Of a stretch of 64,000 nucleotides of DNA, positions 8,073-16,980 are shown piece by piece (positions within the stretch are counted from its first letter, which is position 1; every line of letters starts with the position of its first letter). The notes beneath the pieces are model-generated. The model saw nothing but the letters and a program-made list of their open reading frames with translations. It had not been told where the DNA came from and searched no databases. Made by a program: the position numbers and the translations under genes. Source of the DNA: an uncultured Bacillota bacterium (GTDB lineage Bacteria > Bacillota > Clostridia > Christensenellales > QAND01); contig CAJJKN010000004.1 of NCBI GenBank assembly GCA_905188085.1, positions 94,538-158,537 of the forward strand, given 5' to 3'.

Positions 8073-8533
8073 TGTTCTCCATCTTCTTCTGCAGAAGGTT
8101 GTCCCTGCGTTTTTTCCAGCAATGCGTAAATATCCCGCAGCACTTTTAATTCCTCGGAAACCTGCTGTTTTTCTTCCTGTGCTTCGGCCTGTTCTTCCGT
8201 TTCCTTTTTCCTTCTAAACAGGTTGATCATCCGCACCATGCAAAATACAACAAAGGCGATAATTAGAAAGTTTACAATGGCCTGTATCAATGCCCCGTAG
8301 CCGATGGCCACCTCCGCCGTTTGTTCCGTGGCCGGCGAAATCACCCATTTTAAATCCGCAAAATGAATGCCGCCGATTAAAAACCCCACAAACGGCATGA
8401 TCACATCATTAACCAACGCATTGACAATTGCGGTAAACGCCGTGCCGACAATGATACCGACAGCCATATCCATCACATTGCCGCGCGATATGAATTCTTT
8501 AAACTCTGCTAAAAATTTACTCTTTTTCAACAT
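8069..8533 (-). CDS. mscL: Large-conductance mechanosensitive channel MscL
   Basis: It opens under membrane tension to release solutes during hypo-osmotic shock. The start is ATG 8533 (MLKKSKFLAEFKEFISRGNVMDMAVGIIVGTAF), with GGGGGC upstream. The first helix has the MscL pattern FKEFxxRGNVxDxAVGxxxGxAF, and a second transmembrane segment (ALIQAIVNFLIIAFVVFCMVR) follows a periplasmic loop. The tail is long, acidic and glutamine-rich (154 residues in total, somewhat more than the usual 120-150). It is the first gene of an operon with the PlsC-like gene, and divergent from a GntR-family gene. Confidence 0.95.
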   Translation of the reverse strand: MLKKSKFLAEFKEFISRGNVMDMAVGIIVGTAFTAIVNALVNDVIMPFVGFLIGGIHFADLKWVISPATEQTAEVAIGYGALIQAIVNFLIIAFVVFCMVRMINLFRRKKETEEQAEAQEEKQQVSEELKVLRDIYALLEKTQGQPSAEEDGEQ

Positions 8534-8635
8534 TTTGCCCCCTTGAACTATAAGTGTATCCAGAGGCCTTGGTTTTGTCAATTTTCTAGGTGTATTTGGT
8601 ATTTATTTTCTGCTTTGTAAAATTATGAAAAATAC

Positions 8636-8664
8636 TTGACAGTATACCATATTGTATATATACT
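8636..8664 (+). promoter_or_regulatory. Promoter of the GntR-ABC operon
   Basis: TTGACA, 17-base spacer, TATACT. The -10 is covered by the inverted repeat described separately. On the other strand TTGTAT-17-TATGGT, inside the same repeat, could start the mscL transcript. Confidence 0.85.
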
Positions 8665-8677
8665 CTATATACAATAT
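8649..8677. promoter_or_regulatory. Operator: perfect 12-5-12 inverted repeat
   Basis: ATATTGTATATA and TATATACAATAT are exact inverse copies separated by TACTC. The repeat spans the -10 of the adjacent promoter, about 20 bases before the start of the GntR-family gene, the usual place for YtrA-type autorepression. Confidence 0.85.
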
Positions 8678-8696
8678 ATGAGGTTGGAGACTTTCA

Positions 8697-9083
8697 GTGC
8701 AAATCATCATTTCAAATACAAGCGGAAAACCCATCTATGAGCAGATTGTAACGCAAATCAAACAGTTGATTCTCACCAACGCTTTGCAAGCCGGGGAGGC
8801 CTTGCCCAGCATGCGGCTGCTGGCTAAGGATTTGCAAATCAGCGTGATTACCACAAAGCGCGCCTATGAAGAATTGGAGCGCGAAGGGTTTATCGAAACC
8901 GTGGTGGGCAAAGGGAGCTTTGTCGCCCGTAAAAACGAAAATTTTATCAAAGAAGAACAGCTGCGCATTGTGGAAACCCATCTGCAACAGGCCGTTGTGC
9001 TGGCAAAGCAATGCGGCCTTGCCGAAGAAGAACTCTCCCAACTGCTTCATCTTTTATATCAGGAGGATGTTTTCGATGAATAA
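8697..9083 (+). CDS. GntR family regulator, YtrA subfamily
   Basis: This 128-residue protein has only the winged helix-turn-helix (IYEQIVTQIKQLILTNALQAGEALPSMRLLAKDLQISVITTKRAYEELEREGFI) and a short dimerisation tail, the size and layout of YtrA-type GntR proteins. These normally repress the ABC exporter operon they head. The start is GTG 8697, with GGAG upstream. A perfect inverted repeat lies over its own promoter. The stop overlaps the next gene's start by 8 bases. The inducer is unknown; cell-wall antibiotics are typical for the subfamily. Confidence 0.92.
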   Translation: MQIIISNTSGKPIYEQIVTQIKQLILTNALQAGEALPSMRLLAKDLQISVITTKRAYEELEREGFIETVVGKGSFVARKNENFIKEEQLRIVETHLQQAVVLAKQCGLAEEELSQLLHLLYQEDVFDE

Positions 9084-9936
9084 CATTGAGGTTTCGCATC
9101 TTTATAAGTTCTATCCCGATTTTTCCCTGCAAGATGTCAGCTTTTCGCTTCCTGCCGGCTGCATCATGGGGCTGATCGGCGAAAACGGAGCCGGGAAAAC
9201 CACCACGCTGAAAATGCTTTTGAATATCGTAAAGCCGGATCAGGGCGAGGTTCGCCTGTTTGATCTGCCCATGGTCCCGGCCTATGAAAGGCAGTTGAAA
9301 GAGCAGATCGGCATTGTATGGGAAGACAGCTTTTTCTATCAGGGCATGAATGCAAAGCAGGTGCAAACCGTTCTGAAAAATGTCTATTGGCAGTGGGATT
9401 CCGCCCTCTATCAAGAGCTTTTGGATCGGTTTTCCATTTCTCCTGCCCAAACGTTGAATGAATATTCCCGCGGCATGCGCATGAAGCTTATGATCGCTGC
9501 GGCGCTGGCGCATCATCCCAAGCTTTTGATTTTGGACGAAGCCACCAGCGGGCTGGATCCCATCGTCCGCAATGAGATTTTGGATCTGTTTTTGGAATTT
9601 ATCCAGCAGGAAGAAAATTCCATTCTTTTTTCCTCCCATATCACGGGCGATCTGGATAAAGCCGCCGATTATATCACCTATCTGCACAATGGGCGCGTGC
9701 TGTTTAGCGAGGAAAAGGATCAGCTGCATGAGCAATACGCCGTGCTGCGCTGCGGCAAAGATGCGCTGAAAACCATCGATCCTCAGTGCATCGTGCGTGT
9801 GCTTTCCCATGAATATCACTGCGAAGCGCTGGTCACCCATCGCGAAAAATTGCATATCAAAGAGCCCATGAGCCTGGAGCCGGCTACCACCGAACAAATC
9901 ATGTTATTTTTCACCAAAGGAGAGAGCTTCAAATGA
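9076..9936 (+). CDS. ABC transporter ATP-binding protein
   Basis: The 286-residue ATPase has Walker A GENGAGKT (about residues 35-42), a signature region NEYSRGMRMKL in place of LSGGQ, and Walker B LLILDEATSGLD. This is the form seen in ABC-2-type exporters tied to YtrA regulators. The start at 9076 follows AGGAGG by 9 bases and overlaps the regulator gene. The stop overlaps the permease gene by ATGA. It would energise the permease encoded next; the substrate cannot be told. Confidence 0.92.
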   Translation: MNNIEVSHLYKFYPDFSLQDVSFSLPAGCIMGLIGENGAGKTTTLKMLLNIVKPDQGEVRLFDLPMVPAYERQLKEQIGIVWEDSFFYQGMNAKQVQTVLKNVYWQWDSALYQELLDRFSISPAQTLNEYSRGMRMKLMIAAALAHHPKLLILDEATSGLDPIVRNEILDLFLEFIQQEENSILFSSHITGDLDKAADYITYLHNGRVLFSEEKDQLHEQYAVLRCGKDALKTIDPQCIVRVLSHEYHCEALVTHREKLHIKEPMSLEPATTEQIMLFFTKGESFK

Positions 9937-10556
9937 GCGGTCTTTTGTTAAAAGAATTTTTATCTGCCAAAAAATATCTGCGTTCTCTGGCAGGTCTTCT
10001 GTTTTTGTATATCGGGCTCAGCCTGGTTTGGAAAAACGTCTCTTTCCTTACCGGCGTAAGCGCCCTGGTGTCCGTGATGATCGGGTTTTCTTCTTTCAGT
10101 TTTGATGTTCAGTCCAAGTGGGATTGTTATGCGCTTTCCCTGCCCGTCCGCCGTAAGGACGTGGTAAAAAGCCGCTATTTGTTTTCCCTGATCTGTGTAG
10201 GGGTTGGTCTTTTGTATATCTTGATTTTTGGCCTCCTCCTCGTGCTTATCACTCACGAATCCACCCGGATTTTCTTTCAATCCTTGTTGGCTTCCCTCAT
10301 CCTGTGCCTTCTTTTTCTCTCCTTAATATTGCCTGTCAATTACCGTTTCGGTGCGGAAAGAGGGCGCATTCTCCTGGCTGCCATTGCTCTTGTGATCGTA
10401 GGGCTGTTTACGCTGACGGATCGTCTTTTCTCCAATCCCCCTCCGCTTCTTGTCAATTATCAAACGTTTCTTTTCTTGTTGGCCCTGTTTTCGGCGTTGG
10501 TTTTATATCTTTCCTACCGCCTTTCCTGCGCCATCTATGCCAAAAAGGAATTTTGA
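9933..10556 (+). CDS. ABC-2 type membrane permease
   Basis: This 207-residue protein has about six hydrophobic segments and belongs with the ABC-2 membrane subunits that pair with YtrA-linked ATPases. The LSLPVRRKDVVKSRYL segment after the second helix is typical of the family. It starts within the ATPase stop (ATGA) and ends before a terminator, closing the regulator-ATPase-permease operon. Likely role: export or membrane defence, by context only. Confidence 0.8.
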   Translation: MSGLLLKEFLSAKKYLRSLAGLLFLYIGLSLVWKNVSFLTGVSALVSVMIGFSSFSFDVQSKWDCYALSLPVRRKDVVKSRYLFSLICVGVGLLYILIFGLLLVLITHESTRIFFQSLLASLILCLLFLSLILPVNYRFGAERGRILLAAIALVIVGLFTLTDRLFSNPPPLLVNYQTFLFLLALFSALVLYLSYRLSCAIYAKKEF

Positions 10557-10566
10557 AATTATTTTG

Positions 10567-10590
10567 GGTCGGTTTTCCCCGGCCTTTTTC
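10567..10590 (+). terminator. Terminator of the GntR-ABC operon
   Basis: GGTCGG/CCGGCC stem, 6-base loop, then TTTTTC. Confidence 0.75.
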
Positions 10591-10699
10591 TATTTTCTGC
10601 TTCTGGCGGTTGCTTTGCGCCGTTTTTCCTATTAAAATAAGAAATAACTTGTTTTTCAGACAAGCATTTGCATTGCTATTGTATTTTAGGAGGGGCATT

Positions 10700-10972
10700 A
10701 TGACAAAAACAATCGTCACCGTATTGGGCTATGACCAGCGGGGCATCATCGCAAAGGTTTCCACGTTGCTCTATGAATGCGGCGCAAATATTTTGGACAT
10801 CAACCAAACCATCATGCAGGAATATTTCTCCATGGTTATGCTGGTGGATGTATCTCCCTGTACCGTCTCTTTCCATGATTTGAAAGAATCCCTGGCAAAG
10901 CTGGGCGAAGAATTGGAGCTCTCCATCCTCTGCCAGCATGAGGATATTTTCAATTCCATGCATCGTATTTGA
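10700..10972 (+). CDS. ACT domain protein, UPF0237 family
   Basis: It is a 90-residue stand-alone ACT domain (TIVTVLGYDQRGIIAKVSTLLYECGANILDINQTIMQEYFSMVMLVDV), a fold that binds small ligands, often amino acids. TTAGGAGGGG precedes ATG 10700. The gene ends 10 bases before the UPF0210 gene; this pair is conserved side by side in Firmicutes such as streptococci. It may sense a ligand for its neighbour. No biochemical function is established to my knowledge. Confidence 0.9.
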   Translation: MTKTIVTVLGYDQRGIIAKVSTLLYECGANILDINQTIMQEYFSMVMLVDVSPCTVSFHDLKESLAKLGEELELSILCQHEDIFNSMHRI

Positions 10973-10982
10973 GGTTAAAATT

Positions 10983-12350
10983 ATGCAGCAAAGAATTGAT
11001 CAAAACGAAGTACTGGATACTTTAAAAATGATTCGCCAGGAAAATCTGGACATCCGCACCATCACCATGGGCATCTCCCTGTTGGATTGCGGGGCCGGCA
11101 CGCTGGAAAAAACCGCGCAAAACGTCTATGACAAAATCGCTCGGCGGGCAGAGCACCTGGTAAAGACCGGAGAAACCATCGAAGACGAGCTGGGCATTCC
11201 CATTGTAAACAAGCGTATCAGCGTTACGCCCATCTCTTTGATTGCACAAACCACCGGCGCCAATTCCTATGTGGCCATTGCAAAGGCCATGGATGAAGCG
11301 GCCAAAGCCGTAGGTGTCAATTTCATCGGCGGTTTCAGCGCCCTGGTGCAGAAAGGCTTTACCGAAGGGGATCGGGTGTTGATTCAATCCATCCCCGAAG
11401 CCCTGGCCTCTACCGATCAGGTCTGTGCTTCGGTAAACGTCGGCTCCACCAAGGCCGGCATCAATATGGATGCCGTGCGCGAGATGGGCTTTACCATCAA
11501 AAAAACCGCAGAGCTTACCGCTGCCAGCGATGGGCTCGGCGCTGCCAAGCTGGTCGTTTTTGCCAATGCCGTAGAGGATAACCCGTTTATGGCCGGGGCT
11601 TTCCATGGCGTCGGCGAACCGGAATGTGTGATCAACGTCGGCGTTTCCGGTCCCGGCGTTGTAAAGTCCGCCTTAGAGCAAGTAAAAGGTCAGCCGTTTG
11701 ATGTTGTGGCCGAAACCATCAAACGAACGGCTTTCCGAATCACGCGTGTAGGCCAGCTGGTAGCCCGCATGGCCAGCCAGCGGCTGGGCGTTCCTTTTGG
11801 CATTGTGGATCTGTCCTTGGCGCCCACCCCGGCCGTCGGCGACAGCGTTGCCTATATCTTAACGGAAATGGGGCTGGAAATGGCAGGCGCCCCCGGCACA
11901 ACCGCGGCCTTGGCCCTGCTAAACGACGCTGTGAAAAAAGGCGGCGTGATGGCCTCCAGCCACGTCGGCGGGTTAAGCGGCGCCTTTATCCCGGTCAGCG
12001 AAGACGCCGGTATGATTGAGGCCGCCAGAGCCGGTGCGCTTTCTCTGGAAAAGCTGGAAGCGATGACCTGTGTTTGCTCCGTTGGCCTGGATATGATCGC
12101 CGTGCCCGGAGACACCAGCGCCGCCACGCTATCCGCCATTATCGCAGACGAAGCCGCCATCGGCATGATCAACCAGAAAACCACGGCCGTGCGCATCATT
12201 CCCGTGCCCGGCAAAAAAGTGGGCGATAAAGTCGAGTTCGGCGGCCTGCTGGGCCATGCCTATTGCATGAATGTAAATCCGTATAATTGCCAAACCTTTG
12301 TGGACCGTGGCGGGCGCATTCCCGCTCCCATCCACAGCTTACGCAATTGA
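10983..12350 (+). CDS. UPF0210 (DUF711, PFL family) protein
   Basis: At 455 residues this matches the UPF0210 family, with motifs such as LDIRTITMGISLLDC, NKRISVTPISLIAQTTG, the GGFSALVQKG segment and, near the C terminus, IPVPGKKVGDKVEFGGLLG. The family shows distant structural kinship to glycyl-radical (pyruvate formate-lyase-like) folds but lacks a proven reaction. The start is ATG 10983 just after the ACT gene (GAGGTTAAAATT upstream), so the two are co-transcribed. A strong terminator follows. Confidence 0.92.
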   Translation: MQQRIDQNEVLDTLKMIRQENLDIRTITMGISLLDCGAGTLEKTAQNVYDKIARRAEHLVKTGETIEDELGIPIVNKRISVTPISLIAQTTGANSYVAIAKAMDEAAKAVGVNFIGGFSALVQKGFTEGDRVLIQSIPEALASTDQVCASVNVGSTKAGINMDAVREMGFTIKKTAELTAASDGLGAAKLVVFANAVEDNPFMAGAFHGVGEPECVINVGVSGPGVVKSALEQVKGQPFDVVAETIKRTAFRITRVGQLVARMASQRLGVPFGIVDLSLAPTPAVGDSVAYILTEMGLEMAGAPGTTAALALLNDAVKKGGVMASSHVGGLSGAFIPVSEDAGMIEAARAGALSLEKLEAMTCVCSVGLDMIAVPGDTSAATLSAIIADEAAIGMINQKTTAVRIIPVPGKKVGDKVEFGGLLGHAYCMNVNPYNCQTFVDRGGRIPAPIHSLRN

Positions 12351-12361
12351 CCCTTCCTTTT

Positions 12362-12392
12362 AAAAACCACCCGGTTGACGGGTGGTTTTTTA
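12362..12392 (+). terminator. Terminator after the UPF0210 gene
   Basis: AAAACCACCCG/CGGGTGGTTTT stem with a 4-base loop and a T run. Confidence 0.9.
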
Positions 12393-12422
12393 TTGGCCGC
12401 TTTTATTTCCTCGATTCTCCAA

Positions 12423-12452
12423 TAAAAAAGAGCCCTTTGGGGCTCTTTTTTC
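12423..12452. terminator. Terminator of the C39-like lipoprotein gene
   Basis: AAAAAAGAGCCC/GGGCTCTTTTTT with a TTTG loop. It works on both strands, directly abutting the minus-strand stop at 12453. Confidence 0.9.
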
Positions 12453-14252
12453 TCATTGTGCAATCGCCAAATAGAACAAACTGAACCGATCCACAATCCA
12501 AACGCAATAGGTGCCTTCCATCCATTTTCCTTTTTCTCTCTCTTTTCCAAAGGCATCTTTTCCCGTAGAGGCCGGGTCGTTGAGCAAAAACCAGGTGGAA
12601 TCTCCCTTTTGTTTGTACCCGTAGATCACAAAACAATGTCCGCTCTGCCCCACGTCATATTCGTTGCATTGGCAGAACAACACCTTCCCCGCGTCCAGAT
12701 CTTCGAGCATGTTTTTCATCGTCACCTCGCGTGTATCATACGGCACATTCTCTTTTTCCAGCGTCTGTTCCACAGGGGCAATCGTCCATCCGTCGGTAAT
12801 ATCCGGGAACGAATTTCGCAATTGTTCCACCGTTTTCTTAAACTTCTCGTTTTTCCATTTCAGCACCATGGCCGTAGAGGACGGCATGCAGTTTACATCG
12901 CTGTACGCCCCCGTGTCGTTTTGCGCATAATACCAGTCATACGAGCGATCGTTGATCTTTTCCTTTACGGACAGTTCTTCTTTTGTCTTTTTCTCATACG
13001 CTTCAGACAATGTGGCAGACGCCTGCACAATCTGCTGATAGCTCAGCGGCCGAAGCAATACATCCGTATCCATATTTTTAATTTGCTCCGGATACCATTG
13101 GTTCATATAAATCGTTGTAAACCTGCCTACCCAGTCCGGCAGCTGCGCCATGCTCACCGGCAGCTCCGGAGAATAAGTATTTGAAGAAGGATAGCTCATC
13201 AAAAGCGAAATGGATTCTGCCTTTTCACAATCCTTATCCGTCGTATCGTTAAAATTGATGGCGCTTTTATCAATGGCAATGGGGCCGTTGGCCGCTTCAT
13301 ATGCCGTCACAAACAACTTTGCCAGATCTTTACGATTCAGCGGATGATCCGCTCTGAATACATTGCCTGCCGTGCTTTTGAAATCAATCGGCGCCGGTTT
13401 CAGTGTCACCTTCTCCTGTTGAACGGGCACATCTTCCCATTTTCCATTGCCGATCTGATACGTTTTCCCTTTCAGCGTCATCAATTCCAACGCATCGTTT
13501 GCCGTGGCCTGCTGGCTGGCAATGCCATAAATCTCTCCGTTCATCTTCGCAAGCCACACATCCACCAGGTTGGAAAACGTTGCATTGTCCAGTTCATATA
13601 CCGCAGGTGCTCCTTCTCCCCAAGAATGATCCTGCAGCCCCAGGGCAATCGCCTTGCGCATGGTTTCGCTTTCCACCCGCGCATCCATGCCGGTTGTATC
13701 AATTTGCTGCCCGGCATATTTTTCGTAAATTGCCACCAAAAACCGCAGCCCCTGTTCGTTGGAGCCCGTCTTTCCATAGGCGGTAAAATCCACCTCTATG
13801 CCCTGCCCGCTCAGCAGCAACGCAGCTTTCATAAAACTGTCGTCCTGCCATGCTTCGCTCCATACTTTGTCCGGGAATTGCAGCGCGCCGTCTTTTCCAA
13901 TTTGAATATCGGGCAGTGAAAGCACTTCCGTCTTTCCCTTTTCTATGCTGCTTTTTAAACGGTATGTTTCGTCCTGTTCTTTTTCCAGCTGATAGGTCAG
14001 CTGATAGCAAGATCCGCTTTCCGTTTCAATTTTTTCCAGGCAAACCGCCGCCGGGCCAAACCAGGAGGCCAGCGCCTGGTTTTTCTCCTCATCCAACCGG
14101 CTGATATATGGGATCATGCGCCCTGTCTGCTCATATTCTTTTTCCTTCAGCGCCAGGCCGCCGCAGCCTGCCAGCGGCAAACAAAACAGAGCCAGCAATA
14201 CGGCCAGATACAAGCTTAGTGTTTGGTTCAGCTTATTTGTCTTTGTCCTCAT
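12453..14252 (-). CDS. Lipoprotein with C-terminal C39-like peptidase domain
   Basis: This is a 599-residue exported lipoprotein: a basic start, one hydrophobic helix and the lipobox LAGC at about residue 30. The last 160 residues look like a Peptidase_C39_2 (papain-like) domain: Cys455 in NCMPSSTAMVLKW, His539 in GHCFVIYGY and Asp559 in LLNDP give a plausible triad. The middle region (LNRKDLAKLFVTAYE and similar stretches) recalls S-layer-homology repeats, but weakly. Upstream, AAAGGTGA precedes the ATG. It may be a surface protease or a peptide-processing or binding enzyme; the substrate is unknown. It forms a single-gene unit. Confidence 0.8.
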   Translation of the reverse strand: MRTKTNKLNQTLSLYLAVLLALFCLPLAGCGGLALKEKEYEQTGRMIPYISRLDEEKNQALASWFGPAAVCLEKIETESGSCYQLTYQLEKEQDETYRLKSSIEKGKTEVLSLPDIQIGKDGALQFPDKVWSEAWQDDSFMKAALLLSGQGIEVDFTAYGKTGSNEQGLRFLVAIYEKYAGQQIDTTGMDARVESETMRKAIALGLQDHSWGEGAPAVYELDNATFSNLVDVWLAKMNGEIYGIASQQATANDALELMTLKGKTYQIGNGKWEDVPVQQEKVTLKPAPIDFKSTAGNVFRADHPLNRKDLAKLFVTAYEAANGPIAIDKSAINFNDTTDKDCEKAESISLLMSYPSSNTYSPELPVSMAQLPDWVGRFTTIYMNQWYPEQIKNMDTDVLLRPLSYQQIVQASATLSEAYEKKTKEELSVKEKINDRSYDWYYAQNDTGAYSDVNCMPSSTAMVLKWKNEKFKKTVEQLRNSFPDITDGWTIAPVEQTLEKENVPYDTREVTMKNMLEDLDAGKVLFCQCNEYDVGQSGHCFVIYGYKQKGDSTWFLLNDPASTGKDAFGKEREKGKWMEGTYCVWIVDRFSLFYLAIAQ

Positions 14253-14332
14253 AACAGTTCACCTTTTGAAAGCTTTTTTTCTATCTTATCATAGTATACG
14301 ATTTTTTTAGAGGAAACTCTTTTATTTATAAG

Positions 14333-14362
14333 AAAAAGCCCTGCAGACTATGCAGGGCTTTT
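14333..14362 (-). terminator. Terminator of clpB
   Basis: AAAAGCCCTGCA/TGCAGGGCTTTT stem with a 5-base loop, just after the clpB stop. Confidence 0.88.
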
Positions 14363-14365
14363 CTC

Positions 14366-16960
14366 TTATTTTATCAACAGCTGATTTCCGTCATAATCCA
14401 CTGTCAACAGCGTATCCGGCGCTATATCGTCCTGGATAATTTTCTTGGCGATCAACGTTTCCACCTTTCTCTGGATAAACCGTTTCATCGGCCGCGCCCC
14501 GTATACCGGGTCATATCCGTTGTCTATGATATACGCTTTGGCTTTATCCGTCACTGCCACACGAAGCTGTTTATCTTCCAGCCTGTGCTGCAAATCGCGA
14601 ATCATCAAATCCACAATGGAAGAGATTTCCGTCTTCGTCAGCGGTTTATAGAACACAATCTCATCCAGCCGGTTCAAAAATTCCGGACGGAACTGCTGTT
14701 TTAACAGCGCATCCACCTGTGCTCTGGCTGTTTCATTGATTTCGCCGTCCTTGTCAATCCCTTCCAAAATGTAGTTGGAGCCAAGGTTGCTGGTCAAAAT
14801 GATGATGGTGTTTTTAAAGTCCACCGTTCTGCCTTGCGAATCGGTAATCCGCCCGTCATCCAGCACCTGAAGCAGCACGTTAAACACATCCGGGTGCGCC
14901 TTTTCGATTTCATCGAACAACACCACCGAATAGGGTTTGCGCCGAACGGCCTCTGTCAGTTGGCCGCCTTCTTCATAGCCCACATATCCCGGAGGCGCCC
15001 CGATCAACCGCGATACCGAGTATTTTTCCATATACTCTGTCATATCAATACGCACAATGTTGCGTTCATCATCAAACAACGCCTGCGCCAATGCTTTGGC
15101 CAGTTCCGTTTTGCCAACGCCGGTCGGCCCCAGGAACAGGAACGAACCAATCGGCCGGTTCGGATCTTGAATGCCCGCACGCGAACGCAAGATAGCTTCC
15201 GTCACTTTTTCCACCGCTTCGTCCTGGCCGATCACACGCTTATGCAAAATGTCTTCCAGGCCAAGCAGTTTTTCACGTTCGCCCTCCATCAATTTGGCAA
15301 CCGGGATGCCCGTCCATCTGGCAATGATTCGGGCAATTTCTTCATCTGTCACCTTGTCACGCAGCAACGAATTGTCTCCGCGGCTTTCCTCCGCCAGTTT
15401 TTCCTCTTCTGCCAGCTGTTTTTGCAGGGTGGGAAGTTCTCCGTATTTCAATTCAGCCGCTTTGTTCAAATCATAGGCCCGTTCCGCCTTTTCGATTTCG
15501 CCGTTTACGCGCTCTATGTCCTCTCTGAGCTTCTGCACTTTGGAAATGGCCTGTTTTTCATTTTCCCATTTGGCCTTCATTTCCTTAAACTTTGCCCGCA
15601 TTTCCGCCAGCTCTTTCTGGATCTCTTTCAAATGCTCCTGGCTCAGTTTATCGTTTTCCTTTGTCAGCGCCGCCTCTTCAATTTCGTGCTGCATAATCTT
15701 ACGGGAAATTTCATCCAGCTCTGTCGGCATGGAATCCATCTCCGTACGGATCATCGCGCATGCTTCGTCCACAAGGTCGATCGCCTTATCCGGCAAAAAT
15801 CGATCCGAGATATACCGGTTGGACAATACCGCCGCCGCAATCAGCGCCTGGTCCTGAATCTTTACGCCGTGAAACACTTCATACCGCTCTTTTAAGCCAC
15901 GCAAAATCGAGATGGTATCTTCCACAGACGGCTCATCCACCATCACCGGCTGAAACCTACGTTCCAATGCCGCGTCTTTTTCAATATACTGGCGATATTC
16001 GTTCAGCGTCGTAGCGCCGATGCAATGCAGTTCGCCGCGGGCCAACAGCGGTTTCAACAGGTTCCCGGCATCCATGGCGCCGTCCGTTTTCCCTGCGCCC
16101 ACAATGGTATGCAGTTCATCGATAAACAGGATGATCTTGCCTTCGCTCTTTCGAACTTCCTCCAAAACGGCACGAAGCCTTTCTTCAAATTCGCCGCGGA
16201 ATTTTGCGCCGGCCACCAGCGCCCCCATATCCAGCGAAAAGATTTTGCGTTCTTTCAAATTATCCGGCACATCGCCGCGCACAATTCTCAGCGCCAGGCC
16301 CTCCGCAATCGCGGTTTTCCCAACGCCCGGCTCGCCAATCAACACCGGGTTGTTCTTCGTTTTTCTGGATAGAATCCGAATCACATTTCGAATTTCAGAG
16401 TCCCTGCCGATCACAGGATCCAATTTATGTTCACGCGCCAAGGCCACCAAATCCGACCCGTATTTTTCCAATACATCATAGGTGGATTCCGGGTTATCGC
16501 TTGTCACTCTCGTATTCCCCCTCACCGTTGCCAACACTTTGGCAAAGCTGTCCTTTGTGATGTTAAATTCTCTAAACAGTGCTTTCAGCGTCTCGTTGGG
16601 CTGTTCAATCAGCGCCATCATAATATGCTCTACCGAAACATATTCATCTTTCATCCGCTCGGCAATCTGTTCAGATAAATTCAAAACAGCTTCCACATTG
16701 CCAGCCACATAAATGTTGCCGCTCTGCCCACTGCCGGACACCCTGGGCATTTGCCCAATTTTGGTTTTCAACCGCTGAACCAAGGAATGTTGATCCACAT
16801 TCATCTTGATCAGCAATTGCCCGATCAACCCTTCCTGCTGGCTGATCAATGCATACATCAGATGCTCCTGCTCGATTTGCGGGTTTTGATGCTCCGCCGC
16901 ATACTGCTGCGCCAGTTGAATGGCCTCCACAGATTTTTGTGTAAATTTTTGAATATTCAT
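14366..16960 (-). CDS. clpB: Protein disaggregase ClpB
   Basis: This cytoplasmic hexameric AAA+ machine rescues aggregated proteins together with DnaK. At 864 residues it has the full layout: Clp N-domain repeats (1-150), the first ATPase domain with GEPGVGKTA, a coiled-coil middle domain rich in Glu and Lys (about 400-530), and a second ATPase domain with GPTGVGKTE and LFDEIEKAHPDV. The middle domain separates it from ClpC and ClpA. GAGGAATGCG-type ribosome site before ATG 16960. It follows an RHH-like gene by 20 bases, and I see no CIRCE or CtsR box, which is unusual for a heat-shock gene. Confidence 0.97.
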   Translation of the reverse strand: MNIQKFTQKSVEAIQLAQQYAAEHQNPQIEQEHLMYALISQQEGLIGQLLIKMNVDQHSLVQRLKTKIGQMPRVSGSGQSGNIYVAGNVEAVLNLSEQIAERMKDEYVSVEHIMMALIEQPNETLKALFREFNITKDSFAKVLATVRGNTRVTSDNPESTYDVLEKYGSDLVALAREHKLDPVIGRDSEIRNVIRILSRKTKNNPVLIGEPGVGKTAIAEGLALRIVRGDVPDNLKERKIFSLDMGALVAGAKFRGEFEERLRAVLEEVRKSEGKIILFIDELHTIVGAGKTDGAMDAGNLLKPLLARGELHCIGATTLNEYRQYIEKDAALERRFQPVMVDEPSVEDTISILRGLKERYEVFHGVKIQDQALIAAAVLSNRYISDRFLPDKAIDLVDEACAMIRTEMDSMPTELDEISRKIMQHEIEEAALTKENDKLSQEHLKEIQKELAEMRAKFKEMKAKWENEKQAISKVQKLREDIERVNGEIEKAERAYDLNKAAELKYGELPTLQKQLAEEEKLAEESRGDNSLLRDKVTDEEIARIIARWTGIPVAKLMEGEREKLLGLEDILHKRVIGQDEAVEKVTEAILRSRAGIQDPNRPIGSFLFLGPTGVGKTELAKALAQALFDDERNIVRIDMTEYMEKYSVSRLIGAPPGYVGYEEGGQLTEAVRRKPYSVVLFDEIEKAHPDVFNVLLQVLDDGRITDSQGRTVDFKNTIIILTSNLGSNYILEGIDKDGEINETARAQVDALLKQQFRPEFLNRLDEIVFYKPLTKTEISSIVDLMIRDLQHRLEDKQLRVAVTDKAKAYIIDNGYDPVYGARPMKRFIQRKVETLIAKKIIQDDIAPDTLLTVDYDGNQLLIK

Positions 16961-16980
16961 AACGCATTCCTCGCTTCCTG

